In this document: positions 1-7,951 of the stretch, piece by piece
Position numbering within the stretch: the first letter of the stretch is position 1
Layout: every line of letters begins with the position of its first letter
NCBI GenBank assembly: GCA_017464285.1
Contig: JAFUDT010000006.1
Location: forward strand, 1 to 64,000
DNA from: Bacteroidales bacterium
Lineage (GTDB): Bacteria > Bacteroidota > Bacteroidia > Bacteroidales > UBA1402
Direction: 5' to 3'
Length of the DNA: 64,000 nt
Translations under genes and position numbers: made by a program
The notes under the pieces: generated by a model
Seen by the model: only the letters and a program-made list of their open reading frames with translations
What the model was told of the DNA's origin: nothing
The model's database searches: none

Positions 1-137
1 AGACGTCCGGAGCTCTTTTTTTTTTGTATGTGCCCCAACGGTCGTCTCCCACTTACGCAGTACCATAGACCGGGTTTAATCAGTGACCGCCAAAGCGGTC
101 ACTGGGTAAGTGGGAGAGTAGGTAGTCGCCGTCTTAG

Positions 138-173
138 GAGAGTCTTGGACAAGCGTCCAGGACTCTTTTTTTT
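138..173 (+). terminator. Rho-independent terminator of repeat unit 1
   Basis: An 11-bp stem (GAGTCTTGGAC with GTCCAGGACTC, one G-U pair) with an AAGC loop is followed by eight T residues. It closes the first 5S-like unit. Confidence 0.8.
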
Positions 174-278
174 GCTGGATACAGCCACTCCCACTTGCGC
201 AGTACCATAGACCGGGTTTAATCAGTGACCGCCAAAGCGGTCACTGGGCAAGTGGGAGAGTAGGTAGTCGCCGTCTTA

Positions 279-314
279 GGAGAGTCTTGGACAAGCGTCC
301 AGGACTCTTTTTTT
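279..314 (+). terminator. Rho-independent terminator of repeat unit 2
   Basis: This is the same 11-bp hairpin and T tract as in the first unit, one repeat period further on. A matching T-rich end at positions 14-25 suggests that another such terminator sits at the left edge of the window. Confidence 0.8.
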
Positions 315-540
315 GCTGGATACAGCCACTCCCACTTACGCAGTACCATAGACCGGGTTTATGTAGTGGCAGGTTTCCGGGCAGGGAGCGCCGAAGGCTC
401 ACAAAAATACCCTTCGCCGCCCCCTGTCCCTCCAACCTGCCGCCATTGTCCCGACTTGCATAGCCATGGCCTGCGGTGCTGAAATAAGACTAATCTGTAT
501 TTTAACGGATTCGTTTTTCGAAAATAATCGGCTCATTCCC

Positions 541-571
541 TTTGCTTTTTTTCCCGGACCGATTATATTTG
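541..571 (+). promoter_or_regulatory. Bacteroidota promoter ahead of a small broken ORF
   Basis: TTTG at 541-544, a 19-nt spacer and TATATTTG at 564-571 form a full match to the Bacteroidota sigma consensus. The predicted transcript starts about 10 nt before the ATG at 588. The good match is the main reason for taking the small ORF that follows seriously. Confidence 0.6.
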
Positions 572-587
572 CCCCAAACACAAAGCC

Positions 588-774
588 ATGTTTGCCCGCT
601 CCCGCCTCCGGTTTCTCCCTGTGCTGCTGACAGCTGTTGCTATGCTGTGCGTTAGGTGTCTCAGCACTGGGAAAGTACGAACATTTCCTTCCCGGCGGCT
701 CGGTAATGGTGGAGACCATCTCACCTGGAGGTACTGAACCTGTCTGCAACGATTCTCCTGCCCCGGCAGAATAA
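588..774 (+). pseudogene. Possible frameshifted small secreted-peptide gene
   Basis: From ATG 588 the frame encodes a basic, then strongly hydrophobic start (LRFLPVLLTAVAMLC), like a signal peptide, and stops at 737 after 49 residues. In the +1 frame the sequence from about 652 reads on to a stop at 772-774 and gives a plausible continuation that includes LPGGSVMVETISPGG. A single-base shift near 650 would join the two parts into a secreted peptide of about 60 residues. I do not recognise the family. It could equally be a chance ORF. The short palindrome 773-788 just after it is a weak terminator candidate. The rest of 361-982 shows no other coding signal. Confidence 0.3.
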
Positions 775-838
775 AACGTGAACGTTTTTGGTTTTATTCT
801 TCTACCTTACTACCATCTTACCATAATGTAGCTTCAAA

Positions 839-871
839 GAACCCACAATGAACCTACAATGAACCCACGCG
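839..871. repeat. Three 11-bp direct repeats upstream of metA
   Basis: GAACCCACAAT, GAACCTACAAT and GAACCCACGCG follow one another without a gap. The period is 11 bp, about one helical turn. The array ends about 60 bp before the metA -33 element, a position suited to a regulator-binding site. The function is inferred. Confidence 0.5.
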
Positions 872-931
872 AATGTGATTTGCCGATTTTGGTTGTCAGA
901 TAATCCTGCCACGGCAGTCTGAGGGGCCTTA

Positions 932-962
932 TTGCACCAAAGTCGAAGAATCTGTATCTTTG
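932..962 (+). promoter_or_regulatory. metA promoter
   Basis: TTG at 932-934, a 20-nt spacer and TATCTTTG at 955-962 match the Bacteroidota consensus. Transcription would start near 969, leaving a leader of about 14 nt before the ATG at 983. Confidence 0.65.
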
Positions 963-982
963 CCCAGTTAAACCGATAGCCC

Positions 983-1903
983 ATGCCACTTACCTTGCCA
1001 AGCAAACTGCCTGCGATAGAGCTCCTGAAAAAGGAGAACATCTTCGTCATGGACGACAGCCGGGCTCTGGGTCAGGATATCCGCCCGCTGCGGATAGTCA
1101 TCCTGAACTTGATGCCAGTCAAAATTACCACGGAAACGGATCTCATCAGGTTGCTGTCGAATTCTCCCCTGCAGCTGCAGATCGACTTCATGAAAATCAG
1201 CAGCCATACTTCGAAAAATACCCCCATCGAGCACATGATGGCCTTTTACAAAGATTTTGAAGTGATTGCCTGCGAAAAATACGACGGCATGATCATCACG
1301 GGAGCTCCTATTGAGCATTTGCCTTTCGACGAAGTGACATACTGGCCGGAAATGGAGCGGATTTTCGCCTGGGCCCGGGAGAATGTTACTTCCACACTGT
1401 TCATCTGCTGGGCCGCCCAAGCCGGGTTACATTATTATTATGGCATCCCCAAGTATCCTTTGGAAAAGAAACTGTCGGGCATTTACAGACACCGGGTGCT
1501 GGATCCCTCCTGTCCGATTTTCAGAGGCTTTGACGATGAGTTCTATGTCCCCCACAGCCGCTATACCACTTTGCGCAAAGAGGACATCCTTTCCGACGGC
1601 CGTTTGACATTGCTCAGCGAATCGGATGAGGCAGGGATCTATATGGTGATGGCCCGTGCGGGGCGTGAATTCTTTATCACCGGCCACTCGGAGTATGCTC
1701 CTGATACATTGCACAACGAGTATGTGCGTGATGTCAGGAAAGGTCTATCTCCGGATATTCCCTGCAATTACTATCAGGACAATGATCCTTCCCGCCCGCC
1801 GCTGGTGCGCTGGAGAGCCCATGCCAACCTGTTGTTCTCCAATTGGTTGAACTACTACGTCTATCAGGAGACGCCCTACGATATCACCCAGATCCATTTT
1901 TGA
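983..1903 (+). CDS. metA: Homoserine O-acyltransferase (MetA family), predicted acetyl-CoA-specific
   Basis: The enzyme acylates homoserine, the first committed step of methionine synthesis, in the cytoplasm. Its 306 residues match the family length. The catalytic Cys142 (in LFICWAAQAG), His235 and Glu237 (in ITGHSEYAP) are all present. Residue 111 is Glu (TGAPIEHLPF). In this family Glu111 goes with acetyl-CoA, and Gly at this position with succinyl-CoA. The protein is therefore more likely a homoserine O-acetyltransferase than the succinyltransferase that automatic naming would give. A good promoter and an 11-bp iterated repeat lie upstream. The U32 gene follows after 3 nt, so the two are probably co-transcribed. 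Family assignment is firm; substrate choice is inferred from one residue. Confidence 0.95.
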   Translation: MPLTLPSKLPAIELLKKENIFVMDDSRALGQDIRPLRIVILNLMPVKITTETDLIRLLSNSPLQLQIDFMKISSHTSKNTPIEHMMAFYKDFEVIACEKYDGMIITGAPIEHLPFDEVTYWPEMERIFAWARENVTSTLFICWAAQAGLHYYYGIPKYPLEKKLSGIYRHRVLDPSCPIFRGFDDEFYVPHSRYTTLRKEDILSDGRLTLLSESDEAGIYMVMARAGREFFITGHSEYAPDTLHNEYVRDVRKGLSPDIPCNYYQDNDPSRPPLVRWRAHANLLFSNWLNYYVYQETPYDITQIHF

Positions 1904-1906
1904 CGG

Positions 1907-3769
1907 ATGGGCAGGTCTCGTGTTATAGAGTTGTTGGCCCCTGCCAAGAATCTGGAGTGTGCGCGTGAGGTGATTTTGCACGGGGCGGATGCCGTCTATA
2001 TCGGTGCACCGAAATTCGGAGCGAGGGCGGCTGCCGGGAATTCACTGGAGGACATTGCTGCGTTGGTGGGTTTTGCCCATCAGTACTATGTCCGTGTGTA
2101 TGTGACACTCAATACGCTCCTGTTTGACGAAGAGTTGAAAGAGGCCGAGGCCCTTATCTGGCAGCTCTGGCGGATGGGAGTGGACGCTCTGATTGTACAG
2201 GATATGGGTATTACGCGACTCAAGCTGCCCCCTATTCCTCTCCATGCCAGTACCCAGACCGACAATCGCAGTGCCGAAAAAGTAGAGTTCCTGGCTCGCG
2301 CCGGTTTCCGGCAGATCGTGCTGGCCCGCGAGCTGAGTCTGGAACAGATCCGTTCAATAGCCCGGCAGACCGAGGCCCGCCTGGAGGTATTTGTCCACGG
2401 CGCCTTGTGTGTGAGCTACAGCGGCCAGTGCTACATGAGCCAGGTCTTGGGAGGCCGCAGCGCCAACCGGGGAGTCTGCGCCCAGTATTGCCGCTTGCCC
2501 TACGACCTGGTCGATGCCCGTGGACAGGTATTGCTGCAGGGAAAACATTTGCTCTCACTGCGCGATTTGAACCGGTCGGAACCTGATCTGGAGGCTCTGA
2601 TCGATGCCGGGGTGAGCAGTTTCAAGATAGAGGGCCGGCTTAAGGATGTCGCCTATGGTAAGAATATTACGGCCTGGTACCGTCGGCAATTGGACGCTAT
2701 TATCACCCGTCGCCCCGATTTACGGCGCTCTTCTTCCGGGATAGATCGTTTCACTTTCGAGCCAAATCCTTCCAAATCTTTCAACCGAGGCTTTACCGGC
2801 TATTTCCTGCACGGCCGTCAGGGGAAAGTCTGGAATTTTGATACCCCCAAATCAATGGGCGAAGAGGTGGGTTTTGTCAGGGCGCAGAAGACGGATCACT
2901 TTGTGTATCTGGGCAAGGAGGAACTCCATAACGGGGACGGCTTGAGCTATTTCGACGCTCAGGGCCGCTTTGACGGATTCCGTGTCAATCGGGTGGACGG
3001 CAACCGGGTGTATCCGCTCAATCCCCGCCAACGGCTCAAAACCGGCATTCGTCTGTATCGCACGATGGATGCCCGTTTTGACAGTCTTCTGAAAAAGACG
3101 ACCGCCGTCAGGGAAATTCCCGTCACTATGCGGGCCTGGGCTCTGTCCGATGGTTTTGCCCTCCAGATGGAGGATCGCGAAGGGCATCGGGCAGTCGTCA
3201 GTTTTGTCGCCGACAGGCAAGCGGCCCTCAAGTCGCAGCGGGCCCGGATTGCAGAACTGCTTTCGCGCAGGACTCATCCCGTTTTCAGCGTTACGGAGTG
3301 CCGGATAGAATGGCAGGAAGAGTACTTCGTACCGAATTCCGTCTGGACGGCCCAGCGCAACCGGCTCTATGAACTCTTTGAACGCGTACGGAAAATTCAG
3401 TATGCTGCCCCTCTGGCCGTTTTCCCGCAGACGAGTCATGCGTATCCGACTGCAGCACTGGATTATCGTGGCAATGTGGTGAATGCCAAGTCGGCCGAGT
3501 TTTACCGGATGCATGGGGTGACGGATATTCATTCCGGACTGGAATGGACTCCGACTCAAGCCCTTCCCGAGTGGGCTTCGACAAACAGGGCAGAGGGCCC
3601 CCTTGAGCTGATGCGCTGTAAACATTGCCTGCGCTATGCCTTGAATGCCTGCCCGAAAGAGGAAGGGCATGTTACGCTGAATGAACCGCTGTATTTGAAC
3701 TGCAAGGGACAGCGCTTGCCATTGGCATTCGACTGCCGGAAGTGCGAAATGTCAGTGCTTTCCTTTTGA
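1907..3769 (+). CDS. U32 family protein (RlhA/TrhP-like RNA hydroxylation factor)
   Basis: A 620-residue cytoplasmic protein of the U32 'peptidase' family. Characterised members (RlhA, TrhP) hydroxylate 23S rRNA or tRNA bases rather than cut protein. The U32 signature is at about 160-178 (EVFVHGALCVSYSGQCYMS). The four conserved cysteines are C168, C175, C191 and C195, the last two inside GRSANRGVCAQYCRLPY. The long C-terminal part has extra cysteines (RCKHC, CRKCE), and the length is near that of E. coli RlhA (about 650). ATG 1907 is 3 nt after the metA stop. The 3' end overlaps the convergent GldB-like gene by 18 bp. The exact RNA target cannot be told from sequence. Confidence 0.85.
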   Translation: MGRSRVIELLAPAKNLECAREVILHGADAVYIGAPKFGARAAAGNSLEDIAALVGFAHQYYVRVYVTLNTLLFDEELKEAEALIWQLWRMGVDALIVQDMGITRLKLPPIPLHASTQTDNRSAEKVEFLARAGFRQIVLARELSLEQIRSIARQTEARLEVFVHGALCVSYSGQCYMSQVLGGRSANRGVCAQYCRLPYDLVDARGQVLLQGKHLLSLRDLNRSEPDLEALIDAGVSSFKIEGRLKDVAYGKNITAWYRRQLDAIITRRPDLRRSSSGIDRFTFEPNPSKSFNRGFTGYFLHGRQGKVWNFDTPKSMGEEVGFVRAQKTDHFVYLGKEELHNGDGLSYFDAQGRFDGFRVNRVDGNRVYPLNPRQRLKTGIRLYRTMDARFDSLLKKTTAVREIPVTMRAWALSDGFALQMEDREGHRAVVSFVADRQAALKSQRARIAELLSRRTHPVFSVTECRIEWQEEYFVPNSVWTAQRNRLYELFERVRKIQYAAPLAVFPQTSHAYPTAALDYRGNVVNAKSAEFYRMHGVTDIHSGLEWTPTQALPEWASTNRAEGPLELMRCKHCLRYALNACPKEEGHVTLNEPLYLNCKGQRLPLAFDCRKCEMSVLSF

Positions 3770-4747
3770 CGGCCGATAGCATGATTGCCGGAGGATGACC
3801 CGGGCATCGGTCTGCATCATCAGTTCCAGCAGGCTGCATTGTTTCTGGACCGCCATGTACTGTACGACTATCTGATAACCGACCCAGATGGCTGCCCTGG
3901 CCGGCGCTTCTTCCGTGAAATAGACGGTAAACGGCCCGTCGCCGATGTATTTGCTCAATACCAGAGGGTCGGCACTGTAAAGGTGTTCGTATTCCAGTAT
4001 TCTGTCCCACATTCGCTGTTCGTTGTCACAGCACCACTCAAGTTGCGTCTTGTCCCATCCGGCCAGCCGTTCCAAGGGCTCTGCGGGCAGTACCTGGCGA
4101 AGCAAAAACAGGATTTTTCCTTCATAGACCAGGTAATCCAGGAGTCGCTGTCCGGCCATGATGGATTCATTAGTGAATTCAGAACGTATCCAGCCGTTCA
4201 TATAGTCTGCTGTCAGCTGCTCGGGACGCATACGGCGTCGCTGGTAGTCATAGAAAATGTCTTCGTAGTAGGGATAGCTGCAGCCCAGGTATTTGTCGAT
4301 GCTGGCAGACAGGCGGTCGGGAGCGGATACAATCGACTGTCCGAAGCCGGAGAGGTGCATACCCACTATGGGTACCGGCATGTCAGGAACGAAATGGCAA
4401 AGGCGTCTGAAGGCTTTTTGCAGTTTCCTTTCCGTTTTGTGGGTGCTGGGGAAAACCCTCTGACAGTCATTCCAGACTTGCCGCATGTCGGAGTCGTTGC
4501 GAAATACTTCCATGAAGGCATGGGTCTCAGGCAAACCGGCCTCTCCTGCCTGCATGATATTTTCGGTGTAGAGTTGCCAAAAGGCTGTGTCGTTAATGCT
4601 GCCTTTTTCAAAAAACTCCCGGTCGTATCGTTGGATGCAGATGTCGGGTTCGGGCGATGATGAAGGTACCCGGTAACGTTTTTCTGTACATGCTACCGTC
4701 AGGAGACAGCCGAGCAGCAGGCAGTAAACCGATTTTCGATGATTCAT
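3752..4747 (-). CDS. GldB-like outer-membrane-type lipoprotein
   Basis: A 331-residue lipoprotein: a short hydrophobic signal is followed by the lipobox LTVAC, with Cys20 as the acylation site. The body, with the early YDREFF segment and the Tyr/Trp-rich middle, resembles the GldB family. GldB is a gliding-motility/type IX secretion lipoprotein in Flavobacterium, and homologues occur in non-gliding Bacteroidales. Its start overlaps the stop of lgt in an ATGA, so it is translationally coupled to the enzyme that would lipidate it. The exact role in this organism is unknown. Confidence 0.7.
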   Translation of the reverse strand: MNHRKSVYCLLLGCLLTVACTEKRYRVPSSSPEPDICIQRYDREFFEKGSINDTAFWQLYTENIMQAGEAGLPETHAFMEVFRNDSDMRQVWNDCQRVFPSTHKTERKLQKAFRRLCHFVPDMPVPIVGMHLSGFGQSIVSAPDRLSASIDKYLGCSYPYYEDIFYDYQRRRMRPEQLTADYMNGWIRSEFTNESIMAGQRLLDYLVYEGKILFLLRQVLPAEPLERLAGWDKTQLEWCCDNEQRMWDRILEYEHLYSADPLVLSKYIGDGPFTVYFTEEAPARAAIWVGYQIVVQYMAVQKQCSLLELMMQTDARVILRQSCYRPSKGKH

Positions 4748-5667
4748 GACACCTGTTGATTCTTGTCAGACCTGGATCGGACATTGGCCGAGAAGTCTGT
4801 TTTTTCCCTGGCGGGCGTGGCCGACGTCCTTGGCAGGTCATAGTAAACGGGGGGGCGTCTAAAGGCTCTGATCATGAGCACGATTCCCGCCACGACAAAG
4901 GGAATGCTCAGCAGCTGGCCCATGTTCAGCGCCATGCCGGCTTCGAAGGCCTCCTGATCGTTCTTGACGAATTCGATAATGAAGCGTGACAGGAAAATGC
5001 AGACCAGGAACAGCCCGAAAATGAAGCCTTCACGATGTTTGATCTCGGTTTTCCAATATAGTCTGTACAGGACGATAAAGGTAATCAAATAGCAGAGGGC
5101 TTCGTAAATCTGGGTCGGATGCGAAGGCTCAGTGAAGATGGGATCGACACCGAAATGATTGATTTCAGGCCAGTTGGTGATAAATCGGAAACCCCATGGC
5201 AGAGAAGTGACATGCCCGAAGATTTCGTGGTTGGTCAGATTGCCCAGCCGGATGAACATGCCGGCCAGCGCTACCGATATGACCATACGGTCAAAAGTCC
5301 AGCACATAGATCGGTGGGTGGTGTGTCTGCTGTAGATCCAGACGGCCAGGATAATGCCGATGGCCCCGCCGTGACTGGCCAGACCTCCTTCCCATATTTT
5401 GAAGATTTCGTCCAGATGCTGTGAGTAATAGTCCCAGGCATAGAAGAACACATGTCCCAGGCGCGCGCCTACGGCCGTGGCAATGATGACATAGATAAAA
5501 AGCCGGTCAGTCCAGCTGTCAGGGACCTTCTCGTCCTTGAACATCTTGGAAGTGATGACCAGGCCCAGATAGAAGGCTACGGCAAAAAACAGTCCGTACC
5601 AGCGGATTTCCTTGCCGAACAGGGTGAAAATCTCGGGATGAACGGTCCAGGTGATAAAGTCGAGCAT
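4744..5667 (-). CDS. lgt: Prolipoprotein diacylglyceryl transferase
   Basis: Lgt moves diacylglycerol from phosphatidylglycerol to the lipobox cysteine of prolipoproteins in the inner membrane. The 307-residue protein has about seven membrane segments. Visible family features are HGG at 99-101 (E. coli His103 region) and the Lgt signature at 140-148 (RLGNLTNHE) with the essential Arg and Asn. An extra hydrophilic tail of about 35 residues follows the last membrane helix. A -7 element (TATATTTG) lies at 5712-5719. The GldB-like lipoprotein gene is coupled downstream. Confidence 0.96.
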   Translation of the reverse strand: MLDFITWTVHPEIFTLFGKEIRWYGLFFAVAFYLGLVITSKMFKDEKVPDSWTDRLFIYVIIATAVGARLGHVFFYAWDYYSQHLDEIFKIWEGGLASHGGAIGIILAVWIYSRHTTHRSMCWTFDRMVISVALAGMFIRLGNLTNHEIFGHVTSLPWGFRFITNWPEINHFGVDPIFTEPSHPTQIYEALCYLITFIVLYRLYWKTEIKHREGFIFGLFLVCIFLSRFIIEFVKNDQEAFEAGMALNMGQLLSIPFVVAGIVLMIRAFRRPPVYYDLPRTSATPAREKTDFSANVRSRSDKNQQVS

Positions 5668-5711
5668 AGCAGCGTCTTGTTATCTTTAAAAGTCAAGCGT
5701 TTTATCTGCGA

Positions 5712-5719
5712 CAAATATA
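5712..5719 (-). promoter_or_regulatory. -7 element of the lgt promoter
   Basis: TATATTTG on the minus strand, 45 nt before the lgt ATG. No good -33 partner is seen. It sits just below the terminator of the upstream gene, as expected for a new transcription unit. Confidence 0.45.
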
Positions 5720-5723
5720 AATA

Positions 5724-5752
5724 AAAAAAGCGGAGAATACATCTCCGCTTTT
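5724..5752 (-). terminator. Terminator of the DUF4890 gene
   Basis: GCGGAGA (5730-5736) pairs with TCTCCGC (5742-5748), and a T tract follows on the minus strand. T-rich flanks on both sides suggest it could work in both directions. Confidence 0.75.
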
Positions 5753-5772
5753 CTTTTGTGATGGCTGAGTGC

Positions 5773-6231
5773 TTAGTTTCTCTGGCCCCTCTGACCACCT
5801 TGGCCTCTCTGACCCATGTTACGCATCTGGGCAGCCTGGTCTTCCAGCATCTTCTGGTATTTCTTCTGCTGGTCGGCGGTGAGTACCTTGTTCAGTTCGG
5901 CGGTCTTGGCGTTCTGGATTTCCTGACGCTGTTTCATCATGGCTTCGCGGTCCATCTGCTGGCCGTTGTTGCCCTGGGCGCGCATCTGAGCGAAGCGGAC
6001 AGAGTCCTGAGCAGCATACTTGTAGTTGATCTTGTTGATTTCTGCCACCTGGGCATCGGTCAGTTTAACAGCCTCGTTGATACGGGCGGTCTCTCTTTCA
6101 GCGCGCTGGGCGACGGTCGCCATTCCACGGCCCTGGCCTCTCTGGCCCTGACCCTGCTGTCTGTTCTGAGCAACCACTGACATGGAAACAATTGCCAAAG
6201 CGGCAACCAATAAAGTCTTCAAGCTTTTCAT
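5773..6231 (-). CDS. DUF4890 / Spy-like periplasmic protein
   Basis: A 152-residue exported protein with a clear signal peptide (about 1-21, cleaved after VVAQ). The mature part has Gln/Gly/Arg-rich ends (23-36 and 138-152) around a helical core with two LTxxQ-like motifs: KLTDAQ near 56 and VLTADQ near 117. LTxxQ proteins such as Spy and CpxP are periplasmic stress proteins or chaperones, so a similar role is inferred. It has its own terminator and appears monocistronic. Confidence 0.75.
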   Translation of the reverse strand: MKSLKTLLVAALAIVSMSVVAQNRQQGQGQRGQGRGMATVAQRAERETARINEAVKLTDAQVAEINKINYKYAAQDSVRFAQMRAQGNNGQQMDREAMMKQRQEIQNAKTAELNKVLTADQQKKYQKMLEDQAAQMRNMGQRGQGGQRGQRN

Positions 6232-6420
6232 AATCGTTTTATTTTAAAGATTAAACATATATCTTCTTGCGAAAGACACTTCTTAGAGACTTATGTTGGA
6301 AGTTGGTTTAATCGCCGGGTGCCTGCCATGATGAGATTTAACATAAAGTTAATGGACAGACATGGCGGATTCGCTTTGGCAACAGCTATCTGTCAGGCAT
6401 TAGACTACTTTACCCCGGTT

Positions 6421-7182
6421 TTATGCAATACCTCTTTCCTTTTTGATTTGCTCATAGGCTGCATTGATTTCCTGAAATTTCTCCTTGGCTTGGCGCTGGA
6501 CATCTTCACCCAGGTGGCTGACCTTGTCGGGATGGTGTTTCACGGCCATTTTCTTGTAAGCCTTCTTGACTTCCTCGTCGGTTGCTTCGGGGGTGATTTC
6601 CAGAATGCGGTAGGCACTGTCCTGTTTTTTGACAAACATGGCCTGGATGGATTCGTAGTCTTTTTGGCTAATGCCCAGTCCGTTGGCGATACGGCGTAGA
6701 ACTGCCGCCTCGGTTGCATCGATGCTGCCGTCACTCTGGGCGATACCGAAAAGGTAGTGCAGCAACTGAAGGCGGGAGGGCAGATCCATGGCATAGCGTA
6801 TCTGGCGGCAGACATCATCCACAGGATAGTCTTTTTTGAGCAGTTCGCGGAGCATCAATATGTACTGCTCGGCCTTCTGCTGGCCGAACTGCCGTTTGAA
6901 AAAAGCCTTGACATAGTCCAGTTCGGAGCGCTTGACCTGGTTGTCGGCTTTCATGACAGCGGCCGATAGCACGAGTAGGCTCACACCGAAGTCTCCTTCA
7001 TGAGTGACTGGTCTTGTCCGTGACTGACGGGCTGTGGTATTGTCGCCGTAGGAATTGTCGCTTTGAACGCCCGCCTGACCGAGCCCTTCGAACATCTTGC
7101 CGACAAAAAAGCCCAGAATCCCGCCCAGCGGTCCGCCCAGCGCCCAGCCAAGAACACCGCCTATCCATTTTATAGCTCCCAT
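6421..7182 (-). CDS. TerB-like and DnaJ-domain protein (DjlA-like co-chaperone)
   Basis: I place the start at ATG 7182, 253 residues. The longer frame to 7278 adds a 32-residue stretch unlike the family. The protein begins with a Gly-rich hydrophobic segment (about 5-30), probably a membrane anchor. A TerB-type helical domain follows (about 65-175), then a C-terminal J domain (about 188-253) with the HPD motif in AVKHHPDKV. The order matches DjlA, a membrane-anchored co-chaperone that stimulates DnaK through HPD. It is divergent from the sigma factor gene across about 210 bp. Confidence 0.85.
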   Translation of the reverse strand: MGAIKWIGGVLGWALGGPLGGILGFFVGKMFEGLGQAGVQSDNSYGDNTTARQSRTRPVTHEGDFGVSLLVLSAAVMKADNQVKRSELDYVKAFFKRQFGQQKAEQYILMLRELLKKDYPVDDVCRQIRYAMDLPSRLQLLHYLFGIAQSDGSIDATEAAVLRRIANGLGISQKDYESIQAMFVKKQDSAYRILEITPEATDEEVKKAYKKMAVKHHPDKVSHLGEDVQRQAKEKFQEINAAYEQIKKERGIA

Positions 7183-7393
7183 TTTAGTAGTGGTTTCAGT
7201 TGATAAGTCATTTTCGTATGCAATATTACAAATAATGTGCCGAATAAAGATGTATGGCCAGGTGTAAAAAAAGGACAAAGAGGAGAAAATGTGGAGAAAA
7301 CGCAGTATCTTCGCTCTTTGTCCGTGCCGTATTAAAAATACAGTTAAAACTTTGGCGGCGGGTAGCGTTTGTCAGATAAATTCATCTTTGACC

Positions 7394-7951
7394 ATGTCCG
7401 ACTATGAGAAAAAGTGTACAGAAGAGGAAAAGCTCCTGGTAGAGGCCTGTCTCAGGTCTGACCGTAAGGCTCAGAAGCAGCTCTATGACACTTATGCCCG
7501 TAGAATGATGCCGATTTGTATTCGTTATACCAACGATACAGACTCGGCGCATGATCTTTTGCATGATGGTTTTGTCAAGGTCTTCACACACTTGCAGGAC
7601 TTCAAGTTCGAAGGTTCTTTTGACGGCTGGATGCGTCGCATCTTCGTCAATACGGCCCTTGAACAGTTGCGCAAGACAGCGGAGAGGCCTTACGTGGTGG
7701 ACGTTGAAGAGGCCCGCAGCCTGTCCGACAGCGACTATTCCGTCATGGACTCGATGTCGGCCGAGGAAATCATGCAGTGTATCCAGCGTCTGCCGGAGGT
7801 TTACCGGACAGCCTTCAATATGTATGCCGTGGACGGCTATTCCCACCGGGAGATCGCCCAGGCCATGGGCATTACGGAGAGTTCGTCACGTGTGTACCTG
7901 CTCAGGGCACGACAAATGTTGCAAGAGATGATTAAGAAGTATCGGAAATGA
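7394..7951 (+). CDS. ECF-type RNA polymerase sigma factor
   Basis: A 185-residue sigma-70 family factor. I chose ATG 7394; the longer frame from 7289 adds an unrelated N-terminus. Region 2 runs from about residue 25 to 95 (includes DSAHDLLHDGFVKVF and the DGWMRRI segment). Region 4 is at about 130-180 (LPEVYRTAFNMY, then YSHREIAQAMGI with a typical HTH). The gene overlaps the next one in an ATGA, so the downstream protein is a likely partner. Regulon unknown. Confidence 0.92.
   Translation: MSDYEKKCTEEEKLLVEACLRSDRKAQKQLYDTYARRMMPICIRYTNDTDSAHDLLHDGFVKVFTHLQDFKFEGSFDGWMRRIFVNTALEQLRKTAERPYVVDVEEARSLSDSDYSVMDSMSAEEIMQCIQRLPEVYRTAFNMYAVDGYSHREIAQAMGITESSSRVYLLRARQMLQEMIKKYRK

Larger units (their letters stand above)
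46..360. repeat. Tandem palindromic units resembling the 5S rRNA 3' half
   Basis: There are two complete units and the start of a third, with a period of 141-142 bp (starts near 48, 190 and 331). Each opens with a segment that is the reverse complement of a 5S-like 3' half (GGTACTGCGTAAGTGGG). A perfect 10-bp hairpin follows (81-90 with 95-104 in unit 1; 223-232 with 237-246 in unit 2). The forward-sense 5S-like end GTAAGTGGGAGAGTAGG comes next, then a rho-independent terminator. The outer stem pairs 48-56 with 106-114, and 190-198 with 248-256. Between the units it shows a compensatory A-T to G-C change. The third unit breaks off at about 360. The usual 5S core (CCGAACAG, AAGTTAAGCCC) is absent, so these are not intact 5S genes. 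I infer that they lie at the distal end of an rRNA operon upstream of the window. Confidence 0.7.

Noticed and set aside
46..174. A complete 5S rRNA gene
   Set aside because: Only the 3' half is recognisable, with its own inverted copy; the conserved CCGAACAG and AAGTTAAGCCC blocks are missing.
28..435. Short ORFs across the left-end repeats
   Set aside because: They run through hairpins and terminators of the 5S-like units and encode no recognisable protein.
399..749. Minus-strand ORF of 116 codons in the left intergenic region
   Set aside because: It overlaps the promoter and the plus-strand peptide frame, has no start signals and no family resemblance.
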